22,275 nt of DNA, taken from the NCBI GenBank assembly GCA_900542835.1, contig UQPB01000049.1, positions 1 to 22,275 on the forward strand, in the 5' to 3' direction. The notes under the pieces were generated by a model. It searched no databases, was not told where the DNA came from, and was given only the letters and a program-made list of their open reading frames with translations. Both the position numbers and the translations under genes were made by a program. Positions within the stretch are counted from its first letter, which is position 1; every line of letters starts with the position of its first letter. Source of the DNA: an uncultured Pelosinus sp. Its GTDB lineage: Bacteria; Bacillota; Negativicutes; Sporomusales; Acetonemataceae. Positions 1 through 7,398 of the stretch are shown one piece after another.

Positions 1-1
1 C

Positions 2-193
2 TCATCTGGCTTGCTGCCGACTGAGCGCGCGTTAACGCGGCGCTGGGGTTGCATTGCTTTAGCCGGTTCCTTTTTGCCCTCCCTCGGCGGGCGCTGTGGA
101 ATCGCCTTTTACGCTTGCGTTTCCGTAAGCGATTCCCCTGAACTTTACCGCGGCAGCTATTGCCGAAAATGGTATTTAAATGATAGTATATAA
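2..193 (+). other. Open reading frame running in from the window edge; coding status uncertain
   Basis: The frame is open from base 2 to a TAA at 191-193, so it could be the last 63 codons of a gene that starts outside the window. The translated tail is Cys- and Arg-rich and has no domain that I recognise. An internal ATG at 11 has no convincing ribosome binding site. A strong terminator starts three bases after the stop, which fits a transcript ending here, but that transcript could equally be a non-coding RNA. Codon use does not clearly look coding. Confidence 0.2.
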
Positions 194-195
194 AG

Positions 196-237
196 AAAGA
201 TGCGAATAATCCGCATTTGCGGATATTCGCATCTTTT
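196..237 (+). terminator. Rho-independent terminator of the upstream transcript
   Basis: This is a long, nearly perfect hairpin. The left arm runs from 196 to about 215 and the right arm ends in ATCTTTT at 237, with one unpaired base in the stem and a two-base loop. A short U-run closes the right arm. It separates whatever lies before the window from the cobalamin-regulated transporter operon. Confidence 0.75.
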
Positions 238-246
238 ACGGATCCC

Positions 247-275
247 TTCGCGCTGGCGAGTTAAACAAATATGAA
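247..275 (+). promoter_or_regulatory. Possible sigma-A promoter for the riboswitch transcript
   Basis: A -10-like TATGAA at 270-275 lies just ahead of the riboswitch P1 stem. A poor -35-like TTCGCG sits 17 bases upstream at 247-252. Only the -10 is persuasive. The location is the main support, because transcription must start close to base 280 to include the whole aptamer. Confidence 0.3.
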
Positions 276-279
276 AATA

Positions 280-441
280 CAACAGGTGTCTGTTTCAGAC
301 TTAATAGGGAAGCGTGGTTAAAAGCCGCCGCGGTCCCGCCACTGTGATGATGAGCCGAGGCAATCGATGCGTCACTGAAGGAAATTTCCTTTGGGAAGGC
401 CTGCCAAAGCGATGATTCTAAGCCAGGAGACCTGCCTGTTG
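280..441 (+). promoter_or_regulatory. Cobalamin (B12) riboswitch aptamer
   Basis: The element carries the recognisable B12-riboswitch landmarks in order: the AATAGGGAA segment, a GCCGCGGTCCCGCCACTGTGA core (roughly 324-349), and the 3' AGCCAGGAGACC box at 421-432. A seven-base P1 closing stem is exact: CAACAGG at 280-286 pairs with CCTGTTG at 435-441. These elements normally bind adenosyl- or aquo-cobalamin and shut off expression of downstream B12 synthesis or transport genes. Here the downstream genes are an ABC importer operon starting at 752. The terminator at 615-642 is the obvious output stage. Aptamer identity is near certain; the preferred cobalamin form cannot be told from the sequence by eye. 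Confidence 0.95.
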
Positions 442-751
442 CACTATCCCGATTGTACCCACGAGTGATGGGGAGGAGATAAAGCAGACTCGGTTTCAGG
501 CGGGGATTTTTTCCGGCTGAAATTCAGTTGACCTTATCCGGTGCCGTTCGGCCACGCTTTACCGTTTGGCCGGTCATTGGATACGGCGGGTCTGTGCCTG
601 TGGCGATATCTTTTCTTCTCCCCCTTCGGGAGAAGTTTTTTTGTCTCTCCAGCCAGGTCCGGGTAGGACAAGACAGGGATTACGACGTGAATGGAGGTAT
701 CAGTCGACAGCGCCCCCGAATACCGCTCTTATCTATAAGGAGGAGAAAACC
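442..751 (+). promoter_or_regulatory. Riboswitch expression platform and leader (non-coding)
   Basis: This is the 310-bp leader between the aptamer and the first gene. It contains an extended hairpin at 494-522 (TTTCAG pairing with CTGAAA, plus an inner CGGGGA/TTTCCG stem around a U-rich loop), a CGGCCA/TGGCCG stem at 549-572, and the intrinsic terminator at 615-642. The first two are candidates for antiterminator or alternative pairings. Open frames crossing this leader, including one in frame with the first gene from 566, are judged non-coding because they overlap the terminator and lack ribosome binding sites. Confidence 0.6.
615..642 (+). terminator. Intrinsic terminator of the cobalamin riboswitch
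   Basis: CTTCTCCC at 615-622 pairs perfectly with GGGAGAAG at 628-635 around a five-base loop, followed directly by seven T residues (636-642). It lies between the aptamer and the first transporter gene, about 110 bases before its start. Premature termination when cobalamin is bound is therefore the expected control mode. Confidence 0.9.
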
Positions 752-2314
752 GTGAAAAAAATCTTTTTGCTAAGCTGGCTGGTCATTATCAGTCTGGTTG
801 CCGGCTGCAGCGGCGCCAAGGATACAAAGCCTGTTGCCAAGGACGAGCTTACAATTTCAGCGGGAGTCAACCTGGTAGCCGGCGGCTATGACCCGACCGC
901 GGGCTACGGCGTCTGGGCGCCGGATATTTTTCACAGTCATCTTTTACAGGTAAAGGATAACAACCAACTGGCCAACGACCTGGCCACAGGCTATGAGGTC
1001 AGCCCGGACGGCCTGACCTATACGTTCCGCATCCGCACCGACGCCAAATTCGCTGATGGCCATCCGCTGACCGCGGCGGATGTCGTGTTTACCTTTGAGA
1101 CGACCAAAAGCAAGGCCTCGGCCGCGGACCTGACCATGCTGGATTCAGTAAGCGCTCCGGACGCCGCCACCGTTGTCTTCCGCCTTAAGCGTCCGTGGTC
1201 GACGTTCGTCTTTCATCTCAGCGAGGTTGGCATTGTACCCAAGCATGCCTACGGGCCTAATTACGGCGATCATCCCATCGGCTCCGGCGCCTGGAAAATC
1301 GCTGAATTTGCCAAGGAGCAGCAGTTGATCCTCGTTCCCAATGAGCATTATTACGGTACAAAGCCGAAACTGAAAAAAGTAACCATCTTAAAGCTGGATG
1401 AGGACGCCGCTCTGGCGGCTGCCAAGTCGGGACGGCTGGACGTGGTACTGGTTGACGCCGAGTTTGCCAAAACCAAGGTTGATGGCATGAATCTTTATAA
1501 AATGGCGGCAATGGACGCTTTTACGATTAATTTACCGACAATTCCGGAAACAACCGATTCCAGCGGCAAAAAAACCGGCCACCCGGTAACCAGCGATCTG
1601 GCGGTCCGTCAGGCGCTGAACATCGGTATCGACCGCCAGACGATTATCCAGAACGCGCTGAGCGGTCTGGGCGAGGTGGCTTATGGCGCGGCGCCGGCGC
1701 TGCCCTGGAGCAGCGGCAATACGTTTAAGGACAATCAGGTGGAAGCAGCCAAAACGCTATTGGAGACGGCCGGCTGGAAGGATGCCGACGGCGACGGCAT
1801 CCGCGAAAAGAACGGCGTCAAGGCGGAAATCATCATTACCGGCCGCAGCAATGATCAGGCCCGCTATAATACCGTAGTGGCGCTGGCGGAGGATGTCAAA
1901 AAGCTGGGAATCCGCATAACCCCCAAATCCGCCCCCTGGTCGGAATGCCGCGAGGCGAGAAACATCCCCACCTGCTGGGTATTTGGCCAGCCGAACCCGA
2001 TTGAGTTCTATCGCTATTACGATTCCTCACAAATTGGCAAAGCGGTCATCGGCAATCCCGCTTCCTATACGAATGCGACGGTTGACGCAGTTATCCAAAA
2101 AGCGCTTGCCGCCCGTGATCAGGCGGAGGCTAACCGCTATTGGCAGGAAGGCCAGACAACTGCCGAAAAGGATGTTCCCTATTTGTGGATTACCCGGCCT
2201 GACGTAACCTATCTGGTAAAAACCGGGCTGACGATTCCTTCCCTGAACAAACTGCCGACCCGCGGCCAGGGAATCTCGATTGTGGAAAACATGAATGAAT
2301 GGTTCTGGCAGTAA
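752..2314 (+). CDS. ABC transporter substrate-binding lipoprotein, NikA/DppA (SBP_bac_5) family, paralogue 1
   Basis: This 520-residue protein should be the membrane-anchored solute receptor of the importer encoded downstream. I chose the GTG start at 752 because TAAGGAGGAG lies six to ten bases before it and it gives a clean lipoprotein signal: MKKIF, a hydrophobic stretch, then the lipobox LVAGC with Cys19 as the lipidated residue. A longer in-frame reading from 566 would run through the riboswitch terminator. The fold fits family 5 binding proteins, with an N-terminal segment ending in the DG-TYTFRIR motif near 87-95, an Asp-rich DADGDGIREKNG loop near 344-355, and a total length close to NikA/OppA. 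The mature protein has two cysteines (399 and 408) that the next gene's product lacks. It is the first gene under the B12 riboswitch. The ligand is unknown; a cobalt chelate or corrinoid-related compound is inference. Confidence 0.9.
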   Translation: MKKIFLLSWLVIISLVAGCSGAKDTKPVAKDELTISAGVNLVAGGYDPTAGYGVWAPDIFHSHLLQVKDNNQLANDLATGYEVSPDGLTYTFRIRTDAKFADGHPLTAADVVFTFETTKSKASAADLTMLDSVSAPDAATVVFRLKRPWSTFVFHLSEVGIVPKHAYGPNYGDHPIGSGAWKIAEFAKEQQLILVPNEHYYGTKPKLKKVTILKLDEDAALAAAKSGRLDVVLVDAEFAKTKVDGMNLYKMAAMDAFTINLPTIPETTDSSGKKTGHPVTSDLAVRQALNIGIDRQTIIQNALSGLGEVAYGAAPALPWSSGNTFKDNQVEAAKTLLETAGWKDADGDGIREKNGVKAEIIITGRSNDQARYNTVVALAEDVKKLGIRITPKSAPWSECREARNIPTCWVFGQPNPIEFYRYYDSSQIGKAVIGNPASYTNATVDAVIQKALAARDQAEANRYWQEGQTTAEKDVPYLWITRPDVTYLVKTGLTIPSLNKLPTRGQGISIVENMNEWFWQ

Positions 2315-2328
2315 GAACTGCCAGAACC
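2301..2328 (+). repeat. Perfect 12-bp hairpin spanning the stop codon of the first binding-protein gene
   Basis: GGTTCTGGCAGT (2301-2312) pairs without mismatch with ACTGCCAGAACC (2317-2328). The TAA stop (2312-2314) lies at the loop. No U-run follows, so it is unlikely to be a full terminator. It is better placed to stabilise the upstream mRNA 3' end or reduce expression of the distal genes, a common arrangement after binding-protein genes in ABC operons. Confidence 0.65.
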
Positions 2329-2351
2329 AGCTACGCTGAAGGGGGAGTGAA

Positions 2352-3935
2352 ATGATGCACAACCGCCGGAATGGATTATGGGCGATTGTTCTGGTTTTAT
2401 TACTGGTGACCGGCTGCGGCCGGGCGGAAGCACCGCAAGAAAAAAAGCAGGAAGTAACCATATCGGTTGGCGATTTAGCGCTTTCACAGAAATACGACCC
2501 CATTGCCGGTTATGGCGTCTGGTTTCCGCCGCTATTTCACAGCTCGTTAGTTAAGGTCAATAACCATAATCAAATTGAAAATGATTTGGCGGAAAAATAC
2601 GCGGTCAGTTCCGACGGACGGGAATATACGTTTTATTTGCGGCCAGGCGTTAAATTTTCCGATGGCAGTCCGCTGACGGCCGCGGATATTGTGTTTACCT
2701 TCCGGAAAGCGCAGGCCACGCCCTCTTCCGCCGATACGTCAATGATCGAGAAAATGACGGTCATTGACGAACGAACCATTGTCTTCCGCCTGACAAAACC
2801 CTGGTCAATGTTTCCCTATAATGTGAGTGAAATCGGCATTGTACCGGAAAAAAGCTATGATGAAAACTATATCAAGAAGCCAATTGGCAGCGGTCCCTGG
2901 CGGATTGTGCATTTTGAGCGGGAACAGCAGCTGATCATTGAACCTAATGAGTATTATTATGGCCCGAAACCAAAGCTGAAACGGGTGACAATCATTAAGC
3001 TTGACGAGGATGCCGCTTTAGCGGCCGCTCAGTCAGGCAAGGTGGATTTGCTGTGGATTAACGCCGAGTATGGCAAGCATAAGGTTGCCGGCATGCATCT
3101 GGTTGAAATTCCCTCCATTTCCGGCCTGGTATTTAATCTGCCGACAACGCCGGAATATGTGGATGCCAAAGGGATTGTGCGCGGCAATGCAGTCACAGCG
3201 GATGTCGCCATCCGCAAAGCCTTGAATATCGGCATTGACCGCAAACGGATTATTGAAAACGCATTAAACGGCTTTGGCACCGCTGCGACCGGCTTTTCTC
3301 CCAAGCTGCCATGGGCCAATCCGGATGCGCTGTTTGGCGACAACCGCCGGGAAGAGGCCAGGCAACTTCTGACAGCCGCCGGCTGGATCGACAGCGATGG
3401 TGACGGCATCCGCGAAAAGAACGGGCTAAAGGCCGAATTTGTCATTACCGGCCGCAGCAGCGACCTTGAGGTGTATAATGTGGCGGTGGCAGCAGCCGAA
3501 GACGCCAGGCAATTAGGTATTCATATTATCGCCAGAAGCGAAGCCAAATCGGAAGCGATGAAAAACGCGCCGCGAATACCGACCGGCTGGATTATTGGCC
3601 GCTACACGCCATTGGAATTCTATCGCTATTATGAGTCCAATCAAATTGGTGCCGCCGGCTATGGCAACCCCGCCGCCTACCGCAGCCCGGTATCGGACGG
3701 CTACGCGGCGAAAGCGCTGCAGGCGCTGTCGCAGGAGGAAGCCAATCAACAGTGGCGGCTGGCGCAATGGGACGGAAAAGACGGCGTCCTTAACCACTAT
3801 CCCTACTGGTGGATTGCCTACAGCAGCATGGTCTTCCTGGTCCGCGACGGCCTGGATCTGGGTGAGCAAGGCGCGCCGCACCGCACGCAGGGAGCGATGG
3901 TGCTAACCAACTTGCACCATTGGGAGTGGAAATAG
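2352..3935 (+). CDS. ABC transporter substrate-binding lipoprotein, NikA/DppA family, paralogue 2
   Basis: This 527-residue binding protein is clearly homologous to the preceding one. They share the YDPIAGYGVW-type N-terminal block, the RLTKPWSMF block, the ITGRSSD block and the EFYRYY block. The ATG at 2352 follows GGGGGAG by a few bases; the adjacent ATG at 2355 is an equally possible start. A lipobox LVTGC places the lipidated Cys at residue 22. Apart from that residue I see no cysteine, whereas paralogue 1 has a Cys pair in the region corresponding to MKNAPRIPTGW here. The C-terminus is His/Trp-rich (LHHWEWK) and again differs from paralogue 1. The gene sits 37 bases after the first binding-protein gene and 19 before the permease. 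Two receptors probably share one translocator; their ligand preferences cannot be read from the sequence. Confidence 0.9.
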   Translation: MMHNRRNGLWAIVLVLLLVTGCGRAEAPQEKKQEVTISVGDLALSQKYDPIAGYGVWFPPLFHSSLVKVNNHNQIENDLAEKYAVSSDGREYTFYLRPGVKFSDGSPLTAADIVFTFRKAQATPSSADTSMIEKMTVIDERTIVFRLTKPWSMFPYNVSEIGIVPEKSYDENYIKKPIGSGPWRIVHFEREQQLIIEPNEYYYGPKPKLKRVTIIKLDEDAALAAAQSGKVDLLWINAEYGKHKVAGMHLVEIPSISGLVFNLPTTPEYVDAKGIVRGNAVTADVAIRKALNIGIDRKRIIENALNGFGTAATGFSPKLPWANPDALFGDNRREEARQLLTAAGWIDSDGDGIREKNGLKAEFVITGRSSDLEVYNVAVAAAEDARQLGIHIIARSEAKSEAMKNAPRIPTGWIIGRYTPLEFYRYYESNQIGAAGYGNPAAYRSPVSDGYAAKALQALSQEEANQQWRLAQWDGKDGVLNHYPYWWIAYSSMVFLVRDGLDLGEQGAPHRTQGAMVLTNLHHWEWK

Positions 3936-3954
3936 ACAGGAGGGGAGAAGCTGA

Positions 3955-4944
3955 GTGAACAAAGGCTTCGTTAGCTATTTTAGCAGCATGCTGCTGCGAA
4001 TGACGACACTGCTGATTGCTGTCAGCTTGGTTAGTTTTCTGCTGATTGTCGCTTCGCCGATTGATCCTGTTGATGCCTATTTGAGCGATGTCAGCGTATC
4101 AGAGGAACAGCGAACGATTATTGCCGAATACTGGGGGCTTAATAAGTCGCCGGTTGAACGCTACGGGCTGTGGATCAGCCATATTTTTCAGGGGGATATG
4201 GGACAATCGATTACCTACCGACAACCGGTTCTGCAGGTTATCGGCGAACGGTTTCAGGCGTCCCTGGCATTGATGGGACTCGCCTGGATACTGTCGGGAT
4301 TTTTGGGGTTTACGCTGGGAGTCCTTGCCGGCGCCAATAAGGATAGCTGGCTTGACCGCTGCATTAAAAGCTTCTGCCTGGTGCTGGCGTCAACGCCGGT
4401 TTTTTGGCTGGGGCTGCTGATTCTAGTTATATTCGCCATCCAGCTGCAATGGTTTCCGTTGGGACTGGCGGCGCCAATCGGCAAGCTGTCGCATGAGGTT
4501 ACCTGGGTCGACCGGTTGTATCATTTGATTCTGCCGGCGTTTACGCTGAGCATTACCGGCGTTGCCGGCATTGCCCTGCATACGCGGCAGAAATTGGTTG
4601 ATGTCCTCCAAAGCGATTATATCCTGTTTGCCAAAGCCCGCGGTGAAAACCCGCGGCAGATCATCTGGCGTCATGGCCTGCGCAATATTGCCCTGCCGGG
4701 CATTACGCTGCAGTTTGCCTCAATCAGCGAACTGTTTGGCGGATCGATTCTGGCGGAAAAAGTATTTGCTTATCCCGGTCTTGGCAACGCGGCGACCGTC
4801 GCCGGCCTGAAGGGCGATGCCCCGCTGCTGTTGGGAATAGCCTTATTCAGCGTATTATTCGTATTTAGCGGCAACTTCATGGCCAATGTCATTTACGGGA
4901 TTGTCGATCCGCAGATCCGGGAAGGAGGCAGCCATGGAAAGTAA
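3955..4944 (+). CDS. ABC transporter permease, NikB/DppB family
   Basis: This 329-residue inner-membrane protein is the first of two channel subunits. The GTG start at 3955 is set by AGGAGGGGAG at 3938-3947. There are about six hydrophobic segments, the first at residues 14-33. The cytoplasmic EAA loop that contacts the ATPases is visible at about 221-242 (FAKARGENPRQIIWRHGLRN), followed by the conserved block FAYPGLGNAA. These are the marks of the BPD_transp_1 domain in nickel/dipeptide/oligopeptide importers, and the length is typical. Its 3' end overlaps the next permease gene by 11 bases, so translational coupling is likely. Confidence 0.92.
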   Translation: MNKGFVSYFSSMLLRMTTLLIAVSLVSFLLIVASPIDPVDAYLSDVSVSEEQRTIIAEYWGLNKSPVERYGLWISHIFQGDMGQSITYRQPVLQVIGERFQASLALMGLAWILSGFLGFTLGVLAGANKDSWLDRCIKSFCLVLASTPVFWLGLLILVIFAIQLQWFPLGLAAPIGKLSHEVTWVDRLYHLILPAFTLSITGVAGIALHTRQKLVDVLQSDYILFAKARGENPRQIIWRHGLRNIALPGITLQFASISELFGGSILAEKVFAYPGLGNAATVAGLKGDAPLLLGIALFSVLFVFSGNFMANVIYGIVDPQIREGGSHGK

Positions 4945-5794
4945 CACGGCACTAGCTGCGCCAGCCCCGAAGTGGGGCCTGAATTACCGGCAAAGAGCAT
5001 TTTTCACTATTGGCGCCGGCTTGCTGGTGCTGATCGGGATCACGATCGGCGGTATGCTGATGGACCCGTCCTGGCACGGCCCTAATTATGAAGCAAAACG
5101 CCTGGCGCCTTCAGCCGCTCATCTCTTCGGCACCGACTATTTGGGACGGGATATGTTCTACCGCACCATTGCCGGTCTCTCCATGAGCATCCGGATTGGC
5201 TTACTGGCGGCGACCGTCAGCTCCATCATCGCCCTCACCCTTGGCAGCCTGTCCGCTATTTTCGGCGGTAAGGTAGATGCGGCGGTAAACTGGCTGGTAG
5301 ACCTTTGCATGGGTATTCCGCATATGATCCTGCTGATCTTGATATCAATTTCACTTGGCGGCGGCGCGCTTGGCGTCATCGCCGGTGTTGCCGTGACCCA
5401 CTGGCCGGGTCTGACCCGGGTCATCCGGGCCGAAGTTATGCAGATACGCTCGGCTCAGTATGTACAGGTGGCCCGCAAGCTGGGCAAGAGCCCGTGGCAT
5501 GTGGCTATCCGCCACATCATTCCACATGTTTTTCCACAGTACGCGGTCGGTCTGCTATTGCTGTTTCCGCACGCGATTCTGCACGAGGCGGGCATTACCT
5601 TTCTTGGTTACGGCCTGCCGCTGGATGTGCCGGCAGTGGGAATTATCCTGTCCGAGTCGATGAAGCATCTGGCAACCGGGATGTGGTGGCTGGCGTTTTT
5701 CCCGGGCTTGGCTTTGCTGCTGGTTGTGATGCTGTTTGATCTGGTCGGGGATTATTTAAAAAAATTGATCGATCCCCACAGCGCGCATGAGTAA
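4934..5794 (+). CDS. ABC transporter permease, NikC/DppC family
   Basis: This 286-residue protein is the second channel subunit. The ATG at 4934 follows GAAGGAGG (4921-4928) at normal spacing; a longer reading from 4886 lacks such a site and would extend the overlap with the previous gene. The N-terminal cytoplasmic tail leads into one hydrophobic segment (about 23-43). The family block LFGTDYLGRDMFYR follows at 64-77, then the membrane core and the EAA loop around 175-198 (YVQVARKLGKSPWHVAIRHI). Length and motif order match NikC/DppC. It pairs with the preceding permease to form the heterodimeric pore. Confidence 0.92.
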   Translation: MESNTALAAPAPKWGLNYRQRAFFTIGAGLLVLIGITIGGMLMDPSWHGPNYEAKRLAPSAAHLFGTDYLGRDMFYRTIAGLSMSIRIGLLAATVSSIIALTLGSLSAIFGGKVDAAVNWLVDLCMGIPHMILLILISISLGGGALGVIAGVAVTHWPGLTRVIRAEVMQIRSAQYVQVARKLGKSPWHVAIRHIIPHVFPQYAVGLLLLFPHAILHEAGITFLGYGLPLDVPAVGIILSESMKHLATGMWWLAFFPGLALLLVVMLFDLVGDYLKKLIDPHSAHE

Positions 5795-5807
5795 GGAGGA
5801 ATACAAC

Positions 5808-6680
5808 GTGGCAGAAGCTAAACAGGCCCCGCTTCTGGATGTGCAGGGACTAACGGTAAGTTTCGAAAGTTACCAGGCCTTGTTAGTCAAACGGACAAGC
5901 CAGGTAATCTCCGATTTGAGCGTGCAAATTCACGCCGGGGAAATCCTGGCGGTCGTAGGCTCCAGCGGTTCAGGCAAAAGTCTGCTCGCTCACGCCGTAA
6001 TGGGAATTCTGCCGGATAACGCCAAAGTGGGCGGACGCATGCTTTATAAAGGGCGTGATTTATCGGGAGACTATCTGGCAGCGCTGCGCGGCAGCGAAAT
6101 CGCCTTTATTCCCCAGTCTGTGGCCTATCTCGATCCGCTGATGCGAGTGGGCGAGCAGGTGAGAGGAGTGGCCGGCGAAACACTGCGGCAGGCGCAGGAA
6201 CAAGCCTTCGCCAAGTATCGCCTCGACCTGCGGGTGGCGGACCTTTATCCGTTTCAGCTTTCCGGCGGCATGGCGCGCCGGGTGCTGATCTCGACCGCGG
6301 TGGTAACCGACGCCGAGCTGATCATCGCCGACGAACCGACTCCCGGCCTGGATTTAAAAATCGCCGTGCAGGCGTTAGCGGATCTCAGGGAATTTGCCGA
6401 TCAGGGCAAGGGCGTCCTGTTAATTACCCATGATATTGATCTGGCGCTGCAGGTGGCGGACCGGATCGCAATCTTCCACAGCGGCACCGTGATCGAAACA
6501 GCCCGCCGGGAAACGTTCGCCGGCGATGGCGAGGGCCTGACGCATCCGTACAGCCGCGCCCTGTTCAGGGCTTTGCCGCAAAACGGCTTCAATCTGCCCT
6601 GCTGCCCCGCCTGCGGCGCAAGCTGCGCCGCCTGGGAGATCTCGGGTGCTGAAATGAGGTGTGCCTGTGGCGGCCATTGA
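5808..6680 (+). CDS. ABC transporter ATPase, NikD/DppD-like, with short cysteine-rich C-terminus
   Basis: This 290-residue ATP-hydrolysing subunit has Walker A GSSGSGKS at 51-58, a Q-loop Gln at 103, signature LSGGM at 151-155, Walker B LIIADE at 171-176 and the switch His at 208. I prefer the GTG at 5808 because AAGGAGGA (5793-5800) lies seven bases before it. The upstream ATG at 5787 would place that site inside the gene, although it overlaps the previous stop in a plausible way. The oligopeptide-transporter C-terminal block starts normally (THPYSRALFRALP, 245-257). It is then cut down to about 33 residues holding six cysteines (265, 266, 269, 273, 285, 287). Related DppD proteins carry an iron-sulfur cluster in this region, so a metal site is plausible but unproven. 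Confidence 0.9.
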   Translation: MAEAKQAPLLDVQGLTVSFESYQALLVKRTSQVISDLSVQIHAGEILAVVGSSGSGKSLLAHAVMGILPDNAKVGGRMLYKGRDLSGDYLAALRGSEIAFIPQSVAYLDPLMRVGEQVRGVAGETLRQAQEQAFAKYRLDLRVADLYPFQLSGGMARRVLISTAVVTDAELIIADEPTPGLDLKIAVQALADLREFADQGKGVLLITHDIDLALQVADRIAIFHSGTVIETARRETFAGDGEGLTHPYSRALFRALPQNGFNLPCCPACGASCAAWEISGAEMRCACGGH

Positions 6681-7302
6681 GGTTAAAAATGTCAGCTTTC
6701 GTTATGCCCACGGTCCCTGGGTGCTTAAAGATGTGAGTCTGAGCATCGAAACAGGCGAACGGGTCGCTTTGGTCGGCCCCAGCGGCTACGGCAAAAGCAC
6801 CCTGGCTAAAATTATCGCCGGCTACCTCACGCCGGCGGCGGGAGAAGTCCTGTGGCAGGGACAGCCGCTGCCACAGCAGGGCTATTGTCCGGTCCAGCTT
6901 GTCTATCAGCATCCGGAAAAGGCGCTCAATCCCCGCTGGAAAATGAAGCGGACCCTGGAGGAGAGCGGTATGCCGGAGCCCCGGCTGCTGCGGGAAATGG
7001 GCATTAAACCGGAATGGCTCAGTCGCTGGCCGAATGAGCTCTCCGGCGGCGAGCTGCAGCGCTTCTGCGTCGTTCGCGCCTTGGGCGGGCGGACCCGCTT
7101 TTTAATTGCCGATGAGATGAGCACGATGCTGGACGCGCTTAATCAGGCCCATATCTGGCGGTTTCTGCTGCGGCACGCAGCCGAAACCGGAATGGGAATT
7201 ATTTCGATTACCCATAATCTCTATCTGGCGGAGCAGGTAGCAACCCGGATTATTGAGGTGCCCGCCATTAACCATATCCAGGTGCAAACCGAAGATCTTT
7301 AA
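6667..7302 (+). CDS. ABC transporter ATPase, NikE/DppF-like, short form
   Basis: This 211-residue second ATPase has Walker A GPSGYGKS at 37-44, a Q-loop near Gln81, signature LSGGE at 125-129, Walker B FLIADE at 145-150 and the switch His at 183. The usual DEP after Walker B is DEM here. It lacks the C-terminal extension of about 60-100 residues seen in most NikE/DppF proteins, so it is little more than a bare nucleotide-binding domain. The GTG at 6667 is chosen because GAGG at 6656-6659 is seven bases away; a GTG at 6661 is only one base from it. The gene overlaps the preceding ATPase by 14 bases, so coupling is likely. It ends the operon, just before a hairpin at 7326-7367. Confidence 0.88.
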   Translation: MAAIEVKNVSFRYAHGPWVLKDVSLSIETGERVALVGPSGYGKSTLAKIIAGYLTPAAGEVLWQGQPLPQQGYCPVQLVYQHPEKALNPRWKMKRTLEESGMPEPRLLREMGIKPEWLSRWPNELSGGELQRFCVVRALGGRTRFLIADEMSTMLDALNQAHIWRFLLRHAAETGMGIISITHNLYLAEQVATRIIEVPAINHIQVQTEDL

Positions 7303-7325
7303 TCCTGCGCCAAGCCCCGAATCAA

Positions 7326-7367
7326 CAGAGAAGCCAAGCCGGATTTAATCCCGGCTTGGCTTCTCTG
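7326..7367 (+). terminator. Strong hairpin between convergent operons
   Basis: A perfect 17-bp stem: CAGAGAAGCCAAGCCGG at 7326-7342 pairs with CCGGCTTGGCTTCTCTG at 7351-7367 across an eight-base loop. It lies 23 bases after the transporter operon and 32 bases beyond the stop of the convergent DUF362 gene. Neither side has a long U-run, so termination may be partial, but the position suits a shared bidirectional terminator. Confidence 0.7.
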
Positions 7368-7398
7368 CTTGTCAAGGCGGCGCTTACCCTGCCGCCGC

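Noticed and set aside
566..751. A 62-codon in-frame extension upstream of the first binding-protein gene
   Set aside because: It runs through the riboswitch terminator and has no ribosome binding site. The GTG at 752 has a strong site and gives a proper lipoprotein signal.
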